A stretch of 64,000 nt of DNA from JABAAI01 sp965261955 (GTDB taxonomy: Bacteria > Spirochaetota > Leptospiria > Leptospirales > Leptonemataceae). The notes under the pieces are model-generated. The model had not been told where the DNA came from. It saw only the letters and a program-made list of their open reading frames with translations, and did not search any database. A program made the translations under genes and the position numbers. Shown here in pieces: positions 63,165 through 64,000 of the stretch. The stretch covers positions 620,001 through 684,000 of the forward strand of contig CBDHEM010000071.1 in NCBI GenBank assembly GCA_965261955.1, read 5' to 3'. The stretch's first letter is position 1. Each line of letters opens with the position of its first letter.

Positions 63165-64000
63165 TTAAAACGAACTCGAGAGAGAAAAACCCCCTGAAAT
63201 TTTTCGAGGTCCTCGAGTCCCTCCACCACGTGACGGTAACACTACGACAGAGTTCAAAATTGGCGCAAAAAGTAAAGTTGTTTTTTTCATAGGCCTTTTC
63301 GGCCCATCAAAAAAAATAGCATCAATGACGTACAATGAATAGGAAGCGATAAGGGCATTAACGAATACTTTGCGTTTCTCTTCATGCTGATTAAACTCTT
63401 TTTGCTTTTCCTCAATTTCTTGACCACGTGTTAAGCTATTATCAAACTCTAATGCCCTTGCTTCTTCAGAGACGCGAGACGCTCCCTGAGCTTGCTTCTG
63501 AGCTTCATAAGCAAGCCAAGTAAACCCAAGAGAAAAGAACAACCCTTTGATAATTTGACCACGCCTAAACTGAACAATACCAGGTGAAACATTGAATATG
63601 TCCCACATAAAATGGCTGTCAGAATAGGCCATTTCTTCCTCCTGCGAAGAACGGGTATGATTGAATTGAATAACAAGACTTTTAATATTTCTTATCAAAT
63701 ACTTACGTATAATACCCTTTTTTTCCTGTAAACGAATACTACTCTTATTGTAAGAAACAAGTACACCAGTAAATATACGTTTAGATGATTTTATCTCTAT
63801 ATTCAATCCCTTTTTTAATTGAGGTTTGAAACTATAGTTCAGTTTATTGTATTTTAATTCCACACTTTCTAAGTCCTCTATTTCTATTTTATTAATATTT
63901 CGAAAACCTTTTCCGCGGGAAATCACAATATTCTGATCGTCCACGCTAATAAATAAGGCTTTACAATTTTGTTCACTAGGGTCATCGCCCTTATACTGAT
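63165..64000 (-). CDS. Hypothetical membrane protein, 5' end outside the window
   Basis: The frame is open to the right edge of the window (QYKGDDPSEQNCKALFISVDDQNIVISRGKGF), so the GTG at 63944 is probably not the start and the gene is truncated here. At least 278 residues are visible. LNIEIKSSKRIFTGVLVSYNKSSIRLQEK resembles a small SH3-like/PilZ-type beta domain. Then come two hydrophobic segments (VQFRRGQIIKGLFFSLGFTWLAYEA; VFVNALIASYSLYVIDAIFF) with a charged coil between, and a Gly/Ser-rich tail. No family recognised. It is probably co-transcribed with the GHKL-like gene. Confidence 0.6.
   Translation of the reverse strand, partial: QYKGDDPSEQNCKALFISVDDQNIVISRGKGFRNINKIEIEDLESVELKYNKLNYSFKPQLKKGLNIEIKSSKRIFTGVLVSYNKSSIRLQEKKGIIRKYLIRNIKSLVIQFNHTRSSQEEEMAYSDSHFMWDIFNVSPGIVQFRRGQIIKGLFFSLGFTWLAYEAQKQAQGASRVSEEARALEFDNSLTRGQEIEEKQKEFNQHEEKRKVFVNALIASYSLYVIDAIFFDGPKRPMKKTTLLFAPILNSVVVLPSRGGGTRGPRKISGGFSLSSSF

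Overview
The window is AT-rich chromosomal DNA from a diderm, probably flagellated bacterium. The diderm reading rests on outer-membrane beta-barrel proteins, two MlaD/MCE proteins with an Mla-type ATPase, and a heptose epimerase for LPS. The flagellar reading rests on one FlgN-like chaperone. The mix (fused OtsA-OtsB, PhoH with a PgpH-type HD phosphodiesterase, paired cNMP-binding proteins, UMF1-type MFS carrier, unfused IlvB and IlvN far apart) reminds me of Leptospira-like spirochaetes, but that placement is an inference without any database search.

Layout. 1-5 kb: divergent recD (cut by the window edge) and recB. 5-10 kb: ilvB, then two MCE proteins flanking an MlaF-type ATPase, with no permease. 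10-12.3 kb: a phosphorylase-like protein and two unknowns. 12.25-16.2 kb: an IS-derived region with four tandem copies of a small coiled-coil, membrane-anchored protein gene. The copies differ almost only in the number of 33-bp (11-residue) repeats, and each is separated from the next by the same IS 3' fragment. 16.2-24.4 kb: a MerC-like protein, pgpH-phoH, flgN-like, and lipA with two envelope genes. 24.5-30.2 kb: coaD, a sodium-solute symporter, folP, a von Willebrand A-type protein and a soluble histidine kinase. 30.2-35.2 kb: two cNMP-binding proteins and an amidohydrolase with an altered metal site on the minus strand, then an NhaP antiporter on the plus strand with a possible RNA leader. 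35.6-42.2 kb, minus strand: an apparently orphan DNA methyltransferase, a 1043-residue HEYTH peptidase/propeller/barrel protein, a DedA-ATP-grasp fusion and a DinB-like protein. 42.2-43.8 kb: ilvN and a PfkB kinase.

44.2-48.7 kb is a graveyard of foreign DNA: a GC-richer hsdM 3' fragment, a broken IS3-family element, a broken GLUG-repeat surface protein and a frameshifted IS5-like element. 48.7-58.5 kb returns to housekeeping genes: a HpcH/HpaI aldolase whose start lies in a 43-bp perfect palindrome, hldD, parA, a TlyA-like methyltransferase, an M14 peptidase, fused pabBC, rsmH, tRNA-Leu(GAG) and an MFS carrier. After a gene-poor stretch with remnants come otsAB and a small STAS/GHKL-like regulatory cluster that runs off the right edge.

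Two kinds of repeated non-coding DNA stand out. Eight copies of a roughly 110-bp palindromic, MITE-like element sit between genes. A short structured motif occurs twice (16825-16886 and 35247-35314) with a compensatory change in its closing stem. Short tandem repeats (units of 4, 11, 12, 13, 15 and 33 bp) are frequent and in several cases alter or break reading frames.
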